Source of the DNA: WHSV01 sp050694055 | Lineage (GTDB): Bacteria; Actinomycetota; CADDZG01; WHSQ01 | Assembly (NCBI GenBank): GCA_050694055.1 | Contig: JBOGWX010000149.1 | Span: 1-33,485 of the forward strand | Direction of reading: 5' to 3' | Length of the DNA stretch: 33,485 nt | Part shown: one piece after another, positions 6,252-14,711 of the stretch | Layout: every line of letters starts with the position of its first letter | Position numbering within the stretch: the stretch's first letter is position 1 | The notes under the pieces: generated by a model | The model's database searches: none | What the model was told of the DNA's origin: nothing | The model's input: only the letters and a program-made list of their open reading frames with translations | Position numbers and translations under genes: made by a program

Positions 6252-7796
6252 GTGTGCAATATGTCTCGGATGACCCCACCGAAGAGCGGCGAGAGATTCG
6301 GGCCCTACCGGATCGTGGCCGAGATCAGCCGCGGAGACACCGGTGACGTCTACCGGGCGGTGGACCTGCGACTGAACCGAGACGTCGCGATCAGGCTGCT
6401 CGCCGAACGACTGGCCGGCCACGAGGAATGTCGCGGCCGCTGGTTCGACGCAGCCGCGCTCGGTGCCTCCTTGGTACACCGGGGCATCGTCCCGACACTC
6501 GAGGCGGGCGAGCACGAAGGCACGCCATTTCTCAGCTCCGCGTGGATCGAGGGTGCCAATCTCGAAACGCTCATCGCCCGGCAGCACACGGGTGATCCCC
6601 GGCGGTCATTGCTGATCCTGGGCCAGGTCGCCGAAGCGCTCGACGACGCCCATGCGTCGGGCGTCGTGCACGGAGGTCTGACTCCCACCAACGTCTTATT
6701 GCGTTGGTCCCACGCGCGTCGGGCCGACGAGGCCTACGTGGCCGGCTTCGGAATCACCCGCCTCCTGCGCGCCGTGGCCGAGCCGCTTCTAGGGACCCGG
6801 GTCGGCTCGGTGCACTACCTCTCGCCCGAAGGGATTCAGGGACGCGCGCTCGACGCCCGCAGCGACGTCTACCTGCTCGGCTGTCTTCTTTACGAATGTC
6901 TCGTCGGAAGGCCGCCGTTTTCCATCGGTGATCCTGAAGCGGTCGTCTCCGCTCACGTCGACGCCCATCCGCCGGCCCCGTCCGGCGTCCGGCGAGAGCT
7001 ACAGGTCTTCGACGAGGTCCTCCTGGTGGCCATGGCCAAGGCCCCCGACGCTCGACATCCCTCCTGCGACCAGCTGCTCGCTCATGCGCACTCCGCCCTT
7101 GCGCGCCTGAGAACCGCCCCGTACCAGATCTATCCGCCTCCGGCGCCCCCGATACCGGGTGCCCCCTCTCCACCACGAGCCGTCAGAGAACAGACAAACG
7201 GAGTCTTCAAGAGGCGGAGCGGATCGCGCTCCAAGCGATTCAACGTCCCTCAGAAAGCCCTCTTAGCGACGGTGCTCTTCACGCTGGCGGCCCTTGCGCT
7301 GGTGGTGGTCGGCGGGTCGCTGGGTCGAGAACCCGAACCCGTTTCGCCGGCGCCGAATCTCGAGATGCGACTGCGTCAAGAGCTCGAGCGGGACATGGGA
7401 AGGTTCGCCGCACAGCAGGCACAGCTCGCAGCAGGCGACGACCTCGCCGCGACGGATGGACTCGTCACTATCGACGAGGCCGGCGCGCAACTTCAGCTGG
7501 GCGGCTTCTACTCGGACGACGCCATGGACGACAGGGTCGCGCTGGTCGTAGAAGCCTACCCAGGCGAGCGCCGCGCCGACGCAGCCGTGGTCAATGAAAG
7601 AGAGGACCGCGGCGAGATCTTCACGAGGAGAGAGATCGCGTCAGGGCTGGTAGTGACATTGCTGAATGACGCGGGCGAGATCTCGGTGCTCTGGCACGTC
7701 GATACGGTCGTTTTCGTCGTAACCGCCGACGACACCTCGACCGCTCGGGAGTTCTTCGACCAACTACCGGCCGCGCTGCGACTAGGGCCGCTGTAG
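6252..7796 (+). CDS. Membrane-anchored Ser/Thr protein kinase homologue, predicted pseudokinase
   Basis: The first 290 residues align to the PknB/Hanks kinase fold: GPYRIVAEISRGDTGDVYRAVD, then VHRGIVPTLEAG, SPEGIQG and a RSDVYLLGCLLYECLVGRPPF helix. Every catalytic residue is altered: the VAIK lysine is Arg48, the alpha-C Glu position is Ala, HRD reads His140-Gly-Gly142, DFG reads Gly165-Phe-Gly, and the first Gly of the P-loop is Ser26. Asn147 of the catalytic loop remains. A Pro-rich and basic juxtamembrane stretch leads to one membrane segment (LLATVLFTLAALALVVVGG, about 338-358) and an outside domain of about 150 residues with no family I can name. I number from the GTG at 6252; ATGs at 6261 and 6270 are alternatives. 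It probably acts as a binding scaffold or cell-wall signal receptor, like the pseudokinase part of mycobacterial MviN. It converges on mazG with stops 2 bases apart. Confidence 0.85.
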   Translation: MCNMSRMTPPKSGERFGPYRIVAEISRGDTGDVYRAVDLRLNRDVAIRLLAERLAGHEECRGRWFDAAALGASLVHRGIVPTLEAGEHEGTPFLSSAWIEGANLETLIARQHTGDPRRSLLILGQVAEALDDAHASGVVHGGLTPTNVLLRWSHARRADEAYVAGFGITRLLRAVAEPLLGTRVGSVHYLSPEGIQGRALDARSDVYLLGCLLYECLVGRPPFSIGDPEAVVSAHVDAHPPAPSGVRRELQVFDEVLLVAMAKAPDARHPSCDQLLAHAHSALARLRTAPYQIYPPPAPPIPGAPSPPRAVREQTNGVFKRRSGSRSKRFNVPQKALLATVLFTLAALALVVVGGSLGREPEPVSPAPNLEMRLRQELERDMGRFAAQQAQLAAGDDLAATDGLVTIDEAGAQLQLGGFYSDDAMDDRVALVVEAYPGERRADAAVVNEREDRGEIFTRREIASGLVVTLLNDAGEISVLWHVDTVVFVVTADDTSTAREFFDQLPAALRLGPL

Positions 7797-7798
7797 GC

Positions 7799-8788
7799 CT
7801 ATTCCCCGCGTGCGTCGTGATCGAGGGAATGGCGCCGGGCCTGCAGTTCCTTCCGAAGGGCCCCCTCGGGGTCGATCCCCCTCGACCTGCACAGCGCCAC
7901 CAGCCAGAAGAGCGCCCGTCCCAGGCCCGCGTCGTCGCGCTCGGCCACAGCATTCTCGAGGGCCGCGCGCGCCTCCGCCTCGTCGGGCGCGAAGCCCAAG
8001 CCGGCGGCTCTCTTCTGGAACTTGTAGGCCAGGAGCAGCGCGGGCAGCGCGGGGGGAAGGTCGTCGAAGGCGCCTCGCTCACCGGTCGGGCCCTCCTTCT
8101 CCCGCCGCTTGATCTGCTCCCAGTTGGCCACCACCTCGCCAGCGTTCGCCACGGCGGTTTCGCCGAAGACGTGTGGGTGACGCCTCACCAGCTTCGCCAC
8201 CAGTCCCTCGGCCACCGATCCGATGTCGAAACGACCCTCCTGTTCGGCCAGCCGAGCGTGAAAGAGGACCTGAAGGAGAAGGTCTCCCAACTCCTCTTCG
8301 AGCCTCGGCCCGCGCTCGCCCCCGTCGATCGCGTCTATGACCTCGTAGGTCTCCTCGAGCAAGTGGATCTTGAGGGACTCGTGCGTCTGCTCGCGATCCC
8401 AGGGACAACCGTCGTCACTACGAAGGCGCGCCATGATCAGTACCGCGTTGCTGAGCGCCGCCGCCGAGTCGCGCAGGTTGTGTGCGCCGCTCGCGGCGGT
8501 GAGCGAATCCGGTGGGGACGCGCCCTGAGCCGACACATCGGCCCCGTCGCGCGCCAGCTCCAGCACGCGCTGGGAGCCGGGATCCGCGACCAGCGCCCAC
8601 CCGTCGCGCCGTGCGTCTGGCTCGTCGTCGAACGGGCCCGCGTCTACGCCGGCGGCGCGAAGGCGTTCGAGCAAGGGATGAGAGGGAACCTCGAACAGCA
8701 CTCGCTCGCACGATCTGAGACGGTCGAACTCCTGCAGTGTCAACCGGCCCACTTGCTCGGGAGCGAGAGCGACCACGAACAACGCCAC
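7799..8788 (-). CDS. mazG: MazG nucleoside triphosphate pyrophosphohydrolase with residual N-terminal domain
   Basis: MazG hydrolyses (d)NTPs, including damaged ones, to monophosphates and PPi. The catalytic half begins near residue 112 (LSNAVLIMARLRSDDGCPWDREQTHESL) and holds the Mg-binding acidic set in LLEETYEVIDAI and LEEELGDLLLQVLFHARL. A HPHVFG segment follows, and then a second, weaker MazG-like half (LPALLLAYKFQKRAAGLGF). The first 90 residues (FDRLRSCERVLFEVPSHPLL, then GWALVADPG) resemble a shortened tetrapyrrole-methylase domain, as in the B. subtilis YabN fusion, but without a recognisable SAM-binding glycine loop. The start is a GTG at 8788, 9 bases after the stop of the foldase gene and in one run with mfd. 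Position next to mfd matches Rv1020-Rv1021. MazG identity is secure; the N-terminal relic is an inference. Confidence 0.92.
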   Translation of the reverse strand: MALFVVALAPEQVGRLTLQEFDRLRSCERVLFEVPSHPLLERLRAAGVDAGPFDDEPDARRDGWALVADPGSQRVLELARDGADVSAQGASPPDSLTAASGAHNLRDSAAALSNAVLIMARLRSDDGCPWDREQTHESLKIHLLEETYEVIDAIDGGERGPRLEEELGDLLLQVLFHARLAEQEGRFDIGSVAEGLVAKLVRRHPHVFGETAVANAGEVVANWEQIKRREKEGPTGERGAFDDLPPALPALLLAYKFQKRAAGLGFAPDEAEARAALENAVAERDDAGLGRALFWLVALCRSRGIDPEGALRKELQARRHSLDHDARGE

Positions 8789-8797
8789 CGCTAAGGC

Positions 8798-9871
8798 CTA
8801 CTCTTCGATCGGCGGCGTGGCCCCCGGATCGGCGCCGTTCTCGCCGGGCGGAGCCGTGCCCTCTGGTTCCTCCGCTCCGGGAACGTCCTCGGCCGTCGCG
8901 TCCCCGATCCGTTGCGTCTCCAGGTCCAGCTCCCCGTAGCGTGGGTTCACTCGCACGTCGGCGTCCTCGTAGGCCCGGCGCACGAAGTCCTGATAGGCCT
9001 GCTCCGCCTCGGCCCCCCCGAGCTCCTGAGCGATCTGCTCGCGCGCCTGTTCGAAGGGCTGCAAGCGACGGTCGGTCACACGGATGATATGGAAACCGAA
9101 CTGAGACTGAACCGGCTCGGAGATCTCGCCGAGCTCGAGCTCGGCGGCCGCTTGCTCGAACTCGGGCACGAACTGCCCCGGCGCGAAGAAGCCCAACTCG
9201 CCACCATTCTCGCCCGAGCCGGGGTCCTCTGAAAACTTCTTGGCCAGCTCGGCGAACAACTTGTCGACCTCGTTGGGCCTCGCCTTCTGCAACTGGGAGG
9301 CGAGCTTGGAAGCTTGGCCCTGCTGCTCCACGAGGATATGGCTCGCCTCGGTCTCCCTGTAGTCGTCGATGTTCTCGTCATAGAAGCTCTGCAGCTCGTC
9401 ATCGTTCGGCTGCAGTCCGGCCGAGATCTCCTCGCGCAGCTTTTCCTCGACGATCTGGTCGCGCACGAGATCCACGAGCTGATCGATCGTCAGGCCTTGC
9501 TGGTCGACCGCAGCTTCGAACTCCTCCTCGCTCGGGAAGTCGGCCTGGATGGTCTCCAGCGAGTCGTCGATCTCCGACTGGCTGATCTCGATGTCGCGCT
9601 CCTCGGCTTCCCCACTCAGGACATAGCGCCGCACGATCTGCGAGAGGTAGCCCTGCTGAAACTGTCTGCGCACCCTGCCGGGCTCCTCCTGCGAGGTCAG
9701 TTGCTCATACTGACCGGTTTCCTCGAAGCGCGCGAGTTCCCTGTCGACCTCCTCCACCGTGATCTTTCGGCCGTCTACCGAGGCGGCGGCTCGGGCGGTG
9801 ACATCGACCTCGTCGCAGGCGGCAAAGACGATTACGGCCGCGCCGAGCAGGGCAAAGAGTTTGGTCTTCAT
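8798..9871 (-). CDS. PrsA/SurA-like peptidyl-prolyl isomerase lipoprotein
   Basis: This is an exported foldase of the parvulin class. ATG 9871 is preferred because it opens a lipoprotein signal (MKTKLFALLGAAVIVFAAC) with Cys at position 19-20 for lipidation; the frame is open further upstream but would run into mfd. A SurA-N-like helical chaperone region follows (about 25-165, with EEVDRELARFEETGQYEQL and QQGYLSQIVRRYVL). The parvulin rotamase core spans about 175-275, with ASHILVEQQ, LAKKFSEDPGSGENGGELGFF, GQFVPEFEQAA and QFGFHIIRVTDRR. The tail is Glu, Gly and Pro rich. It starts 2 bases after the mfd stop, so it is in the mfd operon although it works outside the membrane on secreted proteins. 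In B. subtilis the genes following mfd are spoVT and yabM, so this neighbour is not conserved. Confidence 0.92.
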   Translation of the reverse strand: MKTKLFALLGAAVIVFAACDEVDVTARAAASVDGRKITVEEVDRELARFEETGQYEQLTSQEEPGRVRRQFQQGYLSQIVRRYVLSGEAEERDIEISQSEIDDSLETIQADFPSEEEFEAAVDQQGLTIDQLVDLVRDQIVEEKLREEISAGLQPNDDELQSFYDENIDDYRETEASHILVEQQGQASKLASQLQKARPNEVDKLFAELAKKFSEDPGSGENGGELGFFAPGQFVPEFEQAAAELELGEISEPVQSQFGFHIIRVTDRRLQPFEQAREQIAQELGGAEAEQAYQDFVRRAYEDADVRVNPRYGELDLETQRIGDATAEDVPGAEEPEGTAPPGENGADPGATPPIEE

Positions 9872-9873
9872 CG

Positions 9874-12800
9874 TCACGAGGCTAGCTGATCTATGAGTTT
9901 GGTCACCCACGGCACTACTCCTGTCTTCGGGAGGTTGTGTTCGGGCACGAGCAGGGTGGCGCCCTCCGGACGCCACCGGGCGTCGGGCAACAGCCGCTGG
10001 AGCCGTACCCGACGCGAATCCTCGAGCTCGATGGGTCGGATTCGCAGCATGCGCGCCACGGTGGCCGCCTCGGTGATGCCGTGCGCGATCATCAGACGTC
10101 GCAGCGCGGCCACCTCGAACAATGCCTCCACCGGTTGAGGCACCGGGCTCCCGTAGCGATCGGTCAACTCGCCTCGCACCTCTGCGATGTCCGCCGCGTC
10201 CTTAGCCGATGCCACTCGCCGGTAGGCCTCGAGCCTCAAGTTCTCGTCGGCGATGTACTTCTTCGGAATGTAGGCCTCGAGCGGAAGGTCGATGCGCACC
10301 TCGACGTCCTCGGTCCAGGGCAGTCCCTTGGCCTCGTCGACCGCCGAAGCGACGAGCTTCACGTAGAGGTCGAAGCCGACCTCCGAGATGTGACCGTGCT
10401 GCTCGCCTCCCAGAAGATTGCCGGCCCCGCGGATCTCGAGGTCGCGCATCGCGATGCGGAAGCCCGAGCCCAGGCCGGTGTGCTCGGAGATAGTCTTGAG
10501 ACGCTCGTGTGCCTGTTCCGTGAGCGCGCGCTCCGGGGGAAAGAAAAGATAGGCGTAAGCCCGTTCGTGGGCGCGCCCGACGCGACCTCGCAGCTGATAC
10601 ATCTGCGACAGGCCGAGAAGATCGGCTCGTTCGACGACCATGGTGTTGACCGTCGGGATGTCCAAGCCCGATTCGATGATCGTCGTGCACACAAGCACGT
10701 TGATCTTGGCGTCACCGAACTCGAGCATGGCGCGTTCGAGCTCGTGTTCGTTCATCTGGCCGTGTGCGACGGCGACGCGCGCTTCCGGAACGAGACTCGA
10801 GATTCGTCGAGCGATGTGATCGATGGTCTGGACCCGGTGGTGGACGTAGAAGATCTGACCGTCGCGCAACAATTCCCTGCGGATGGCGGACACGACGACC
10901 TCTTCGTCGAACTCGCCCACGTAGGTCATCACCGGATGACGGTTCTCCGGCGGCGTATCGACGATCGACATGTCGCGGATCCCGGACATCGCCATTTCGA
11001 GCGTGCGCGGGATGGGCGTGGCGGTGAGCGTCAGTACATCGACGCTGGCGCGCAGAGCCTTGAGCTTCTCCTTCTGCTCGACGCCGAAGCGTTGCTCCTC
11101 GTCCACGATGACCAGACCCAGGTCCTCGAACTTCACCTCGGGCTGCAACAGCTTGTGGGTGCCCACCACGACATCGACCTTCCCGGCGGCGAGATCTTCG
11201 GTCACCTTGCGCGCCTCCGCCGAGGAAAGGAAGCGCGACAGCATCTCGACGCGCACCGGGAAATTCCGGAACCGCTCCATCAACGTGGCGTGGTGCTGTT
11301 GGGCGAGGATGGTGGTGGGAACGAGCACCGCGGCCTGCTTGCCGGCCGCCACGACCTTGAACGCGGCGCGCACGGCGATCTCGGTCTTGCCGTAACCGAC
11401 GTCGCCGCAAACGAGACGGTCCATCGGCGTCTCGGTCTCCATGTCGTCCTTGACCTCGTCGATGGCCCGAAGCTGATCGGGTGTCTCCTCGTAGGGAAAC
11501 GAGTCCTCGAGCTCCCGCTGCCACGGCGTGTCCGGTCCGAAGGCATGGCCCTTGGCCGCCTGGCGCTTCGCGTACAACACAACGAGCTCTTGAGCGATCT
11601 CGCGCGCTTTGCGACGCACGCGCGACTTGGTCTTGCCCCAGTCGGACGAGCCGAGCCGGTTGATCTTGGGGGCCTCGCCCCCGATGTACTTGCTGATGAG
11701 ATCGACCTGATCGCTCGGCACGTAGAGCCGGTCGCCCTTCGAGTACTCGAGCACCAAGTACTCGCGATGGACTCCCAGCAGGTCGCGATCGACCATGCCG
11801 ACGTAGCGTCCGATCCCGTGCACCTCGTGAACGACGAGATCACCCTCGGCCAACTCCAGCGGGCCCGAGATCTGCCGGCGCTTCGCCTGGATGCGCCTTC
11901 GAGCGGCCCCGGAGCGACGCCCCGTCAAGTCGGATTCGGCGACCAGCGCCAGGCGCGCCCACGGCAACACGAAGCCGCGATTTAGCTCCGCGACCACGAC
12001 GCTGCCTCCCGGGCTCGAGTCGTGGGCCGGGGCCGTATCACTCTGGGAGAACTCGAGTCCCGCTTGCCGGAAGTTGGTGTTCAGGCGAGCCGCCGTGTCC
12101 GGCAGCGACGCCGCGACGACGGCACGGTAGCCCTCTTTGATCAACCCGGACAGTCGCTCGATGACCATCTCGGGCCGGCCCGCGGCCTGGGTCCAGGTAT
12201 CGATGTCGAGCGACCGGGTTGCGTTCGCCTCGGTAAAGGCGGTCATCAACACGACCGAGTCGATCAGCTCGAGCGTCTCGTCCAGCGGTGCGTAGTGGCG
12301 CTCCTCGAGCCGTTGGGTGCGACTCCACTCCTCGACCTGATCGATGATCTCGTCGGCCCGGTCTCGGACTCGCTTGGGCTCCAGGATGACGGCGGGTGAA
12401 CCCTCGGGGAGCAGTGCGCCCAGCGGCTTGAGCTCACCCACCAGGCGCGGGAGCAGGCGCTCGGCCCCCTGTTCGATGACGCCCTCGGCGAGTTGAGCGA
12501 GTACGTGGTGGTCCGCCGCGTTCTGACCCATCATCAGCTCTGCGGCGCGCTTCTTGGTGGTCTCGTCCGTCACGAGCTCGCGCGCCGCGCCGACCTCGAA
12601 GCCGTCGAGCTCCTCGAGCGAGCGCTGTGACGCGAGCGCGAACTGCCTGAGCGAGGTGATCTCGTCGCCCCAGAACTCCGCCCGCACCGGACGCTCTGCC
12701 GCAGGAGCAAAGACGTCGAGGATTCCGCCCCGGATCGCGAACTCGCCGCGACGCTCGACGATGTAGTTCCGCTCGTAACCCATCTCGACGAGGCGCTGGG

Positions 12801-13242
12801 CGACGGCCTCCAGCGACGGCTCTAAGCCGGTTGCAAGAGTCACCGGATCGAGGTCGTCCCTGATCGGCGCGACCAGTTGCGTCGCTCCTTGCGCCGAGGT
12901 CACCACCACGAAGGCGCGCCCGGTGCGCAGCTTGTGCAGGACCTGGAGGCGGCGGCCCATCGTCTCGACCGACGGAGAGACGGGCTCTCCGGGAAGCACC
13001 TCCCAACCCGGGAACACGTCGGCGCCGTCGCGCCCCAAAAAGGCGTGGATGTCGCGCGCCACGCTCTCGGCCTCCTCGGCCCTGGCGGTGATGGCGAGCA
13101 CCGGCCGGTTCAGGTGCCGGGCCAGGGCTGCGAGCAGGTAGGGCCTGGCGGGGTCGGGGACGGTTACGGGCGCGGGCGAGCCGACCAGCGCGCGCACGCG
13201 CTCGTCCGGAAGAAGATCGAGCAGGGGGGCCAGAGACGTCAC
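9874..13242 (-). CDS. mfd: Transcription-repair coupling factor Mfd
   Basis: Mfd displaces RNA polymerase stalled at DNA lesions and recruits UvrA. The 1122-residue length is normal. The order is a UvrB-like N-terminal module (residues 1-350, with VLPGEPVSPSVETMGRR and VERRGEFAIRGGILDVF), then the CarD/RID-like RNA-polymerase binding module (about 455-520, GDLVVHEVHGIGRYVG, EYLVLEYSKGDRLYVP). The RecG-like translocase comes next, with Walker A GDVGYGKTE near 614 and DEEQRFGVEQKEKLK near 715, then LTATPIPRTLEMAMSG, the TIIESGLDIP and QLRGRVGRA helicase motifs, and the C-terminal TRCF domain. The start is a GTG at 13242. Long antisense open frames across it are GC-codon shadows. It heads an operon with the foldase and mazG. 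All motifs look intact. Confidence 0.98.
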   Translation of the reverse strand: MTSLAPLLDLLPDERVRALVGSPAPVTVPDPARPYLLAALARHLNRPVLAITARAEEAESVARDIHAFLGRDGADVFPGWEVLPGEPVSPSVETMGRRLQVLHKLRTGRAFVVVTSAQGATQLVAPIRDDLDPVTLATGLEPSLEAVAQRLVEMGYERNYIVERRGEFAIRGGILDVFAPAAERPVRAEFWGDEITSLRQFALASQRSLEELDGFEVGAARELVTDETTKKRAAELMMGQNAADHHVLAQLAEGVIEQGAERLLPRLVGELKPLGALLPEGSPAVILEPKRVRDRADEIIDQVEEWSRTQRLEERHYAPLDETLELIDSVVLMTAFTEANATRSLDIDTWTQAAGRPEMVIERLSGLIKEGYRAVVAASLPDTAARLNTNFRQAGLEFSQSDTAPAHDSSPGGSVVVAELNRGFVLPWARLALVAESDLTGRRSGAARRRIQAKRRQISGPLELAEGDLVVHEVHGIGRYVGMVDRDLLGVHREYLVLEYSKGDRLYVPSDQVDLISKYIGGEAPKINRLGSSDWGKTKSRVRRKAREIAQELVVLYAKRQAAKGHAFGPDTPWQRELEDSFPYEETPDQLRAIDEVKDDMETETPMDRLVCGDVGYGKTEIAVRAAFKVVAAGKQAAVLVPTTILAQQHHATLMERFRNFPVRVEMLSRFLSSAEARKVTEDLAAGKVDVVVGTHKLLQPEVKFEDLGLVIVDEEQRFGVEQKEKLKALRASVDVLTLTATPIPRTLEMAMSGIRDMSIVDTPPENRHPVMTYVGEFDEEVVVSAIRRELLRDGQIFYVHHRVQTIDHIARRISSLVPEARVAVAHGQMNEHELERAMLEFGDAKINVLVCTTIIESGLDIPTVNTMVVERADLLGLSQMYQLRGRVGRAHERAYAYLFFPPERALTEQAHERLKTISEHTGLGSGFRIAMRDLEIRGAGNLLGGEQHGHISEVGFDLYVKLVASAVDEAKGLPWTEDVEVRIDLPLEAYIPKKYIADENLRLEAYRRVASAKDAADIAEVRGELTDRYGSPVPQPVEALFEVAALRRLMIAHGITEAATVARMLRIRPIELEDSRRVRLQRLLPDARWRPEGATLLVPEHNLPKTGVVPWVTKLIDQLAS

Positions 13243-13339
13243 GAAGCTCTGATTCTAGGCGAACGAGCAGAGCATCGGTCGCTCCGCCGCCGGCGGCAAG
13301 GCGCGCGACCAAGTGACCGGATCGGGGAGAATTGCAGCT

Positions 13340-13759
13340 ATGAGCCGGTCATCTCAGAGTCAATGGGCGGGGCCGTCGCTGTGGTTCTTTTGGGGCGCGC
13401 TGATGGGGTTTGGCGCGCTCGGCATCTTCTCCATTGGGATCCCGCTTCTCCTTGTCGGGCTTGGACTCCTGATACCGCTCTCGAAGAGCAGACGAGCCGG
13501 CGCATGGATGGCGTTGGTCGGAGCCGCAACCCCATGGGCCACCTTCGCTGCGGAGGGCTACGTGAGCCCGGACTGTGCCGACGGAACGACGACGATCGGT
13601 CCGTCGGGCAACGAGCATTTTCGCTGCGACCTAATGCAATCGACAACGGAGTTCGTGCCGTTCTTGGTTGTCTCTCTGGGGGTCATGATCTTGGGACTCA
13701 CCCTTTTCTTTCTGGCACGGTGCCGTCGATCGCGAGACGTCGGGTATTCGCCCGGCTAG
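13340..13759 (+). CDS. Small membrane protein of unknown function
   Basis: I do not recognise this 139-residue protein. It has two close membrane segments at the N-terminus (WFFWGALMGFGALGIFSIGI and PLLLVGLGLLIPL), a third (MALVGAATPWATFAA), an outside loop with two Cys residues (SPDCADG and FRCDLM) that could form a disulfide, and a fourth segment (FVPFLVVSLGVMILGLTLFF) before a basic tail. ATG 13340 has a plausible GGGGAG about 10 bases upstream; a GTG at 13313 in the same frame is less likely. It is the only plus-strand gene in a long minus-strand block. It diverges from mfd and its TAG stop overlaps that of the convergent transglycosylase gene, so it may be a later insertion. Codon use is as GC rich as its neighbours. 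Confidence 0.72.
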   Translation: MSRSSQSQWAGPSLWFFWGALMGFGALGIFSIGIPLLLVGLGLLIPLSKSRRAGAWMALVGAATPWATFAAEGYVSPDCADGTTTIGPSGNEHFRCDLMQSTTEFVPFLVVSLGVMILGLTLFFLARCRRSRDVGYSPG

Positions 13760-14682
13760 AGGCCCGGGCCGGTCAGGCGCTTGTCGCCGCGCACGGTCAC
13801 GACGTAGACCTGCCAGTTGTAGATGGTGAAGTAGTGGCGTCTCCGGCTCTCGAGGTAGCGCGAGTAGGCGATCACGGCCCGGACGTAGTCGTTGCTCCGG
13901 TTGTAGGCGAAGAGCGCCCGGCGCAGCCCACCCCGCTCGCTGGCGCCCGAGGCCCGCAGATAGTTGGCCGCGCCCATGATGGCGTCGCGGTCGTCTTTGA
14001 TGTCGCCGCCCATCCCGTACTGGCCCCACGTGGAGGGAAGGAACTGCATCGGTCCCCGTGCCCCCGCCGAGCTGGTCGCCTTCACCTTCCCGAACTTGCT
14101 CTCGACGTAGTTGACGGCGGCGAGCACGTGCCGGTCGACATCGAAACGGCGCTGCGCCTTTCTGTAGTAGCCCAGTAGCTCCCGTGCCGGTTTGCTCCGC
14201 CCCGTCTTGAAGGTGAAGTTCGCCGGCAGCGGAGTGACCAGGCCCCCTAACTCGCGCTGTGCGCCGACGATCTTTCTGGCGGAGCGAGCCAGCGGGCCGT
14301 CGAGCCTCCTCATGGTCTTGTTGCCCAGCGACCTCTTGCTCGCCATCAGCCGGAGGATGCGCTGGTGGTACAGGGCCTGCAGCACGACGACCTGGGGGGG
14401 TCGGGCGGCACCCGATCGCTTCCACGCCGGTATCGATTCCTCGAGGGCATCGTCGACCTTGCCCAGCTTGTCCGCCAGCAGAGCCGGCCTCCGAGGGAGC
14501 CGCTTGCCGGGCCCGGGCGCGAAGGGCTTCGGTTCGTCGGGGTCCGGCGTCGGGCTCACCGAGGGAGAGGGCGAGGGCGACGGGGTCTCGGCCACCCGGG
14601 TCTCGCCGCCGCCATCGATAATCTGGACGGGGCTGCACGCCCCGGCCACGAGCAATCCTGCAAGAAGCAGTCGCGTCCGCAT
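13756..14682 (-). CDS. Lytic murein transglycosylase lipoprotein (SLT-type)
   Basis: The enzyme cleaves the MurNAc-GlcNAc bond of peptidoglycan. Starting at ATG 14682 gives a lipoprotein signal (MRTRLLLAGLLVAGAC). A Pro/Ser/Thr linker follows, then a helical segment, and from about residue 175 the lysozyme-like core: AAVNYVESKFGKVKATSSAG, with the catalytic Glu near residue 192, then GARGPMQFLPSTWGQYG, DAIMGAANYLRASGA and RALFAYNRSNDYVRAVIAYS. A GTG at 14715 would overlap the pth stop by four bases (GTGA) and add 11 residues; translational coupling makes it a real alternative. M. tuberculosis has the related lipoprotein LpqU between mazG and eno, so this gene has moved relative to that order. 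It acts in cell-wall turnover outside the membrane. Confidence 0.9.
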   Translation of the reverse strand: MRTRLLLAGLLVAGACSPVQIIDGGGETRVAETPSPSPSPSVSPTPDPDEPKPFAPGPGKRLPRRPALLADKLGKVDDALEESIPAWKRSGAARPPQVVVLQALYHQRILRLMASKRSLGNKTMRRLDGPLARSARKIVGAQRELGGLVTPLPANFTFKTGRSKPARELLGYYRKAQRRFDVDRHVLAAVNYVESKFGKVKATSSAGARGPMQFLPSTWGQYGMGGDIKDDRDAIMGAANYLRASGASERGGLRRALFAYNRSNDYVRAVIAYSRYLESRRRHYFTIYNWQVYVVTVRGDKRLTGPGL

Positions 14683-14711
14683 GCTGCCGAACCTAACCGC
14701 CTGCGGCCTGG

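Noticed and set aside
9937..11985. A 682-codon open frame on the plus strand across mfd
   Set aside because: It is fully antisense to the intact, motif-complete mfd gene, has no recognisable domain and arises from GC-rich codon bias in the opposite strand.
13292..13303. GCCGCCGGCGGC palindrome before the small membrane gene
   Set aside because: Such a low-complexity GC run is expected by chance in this GC-rich DNA.
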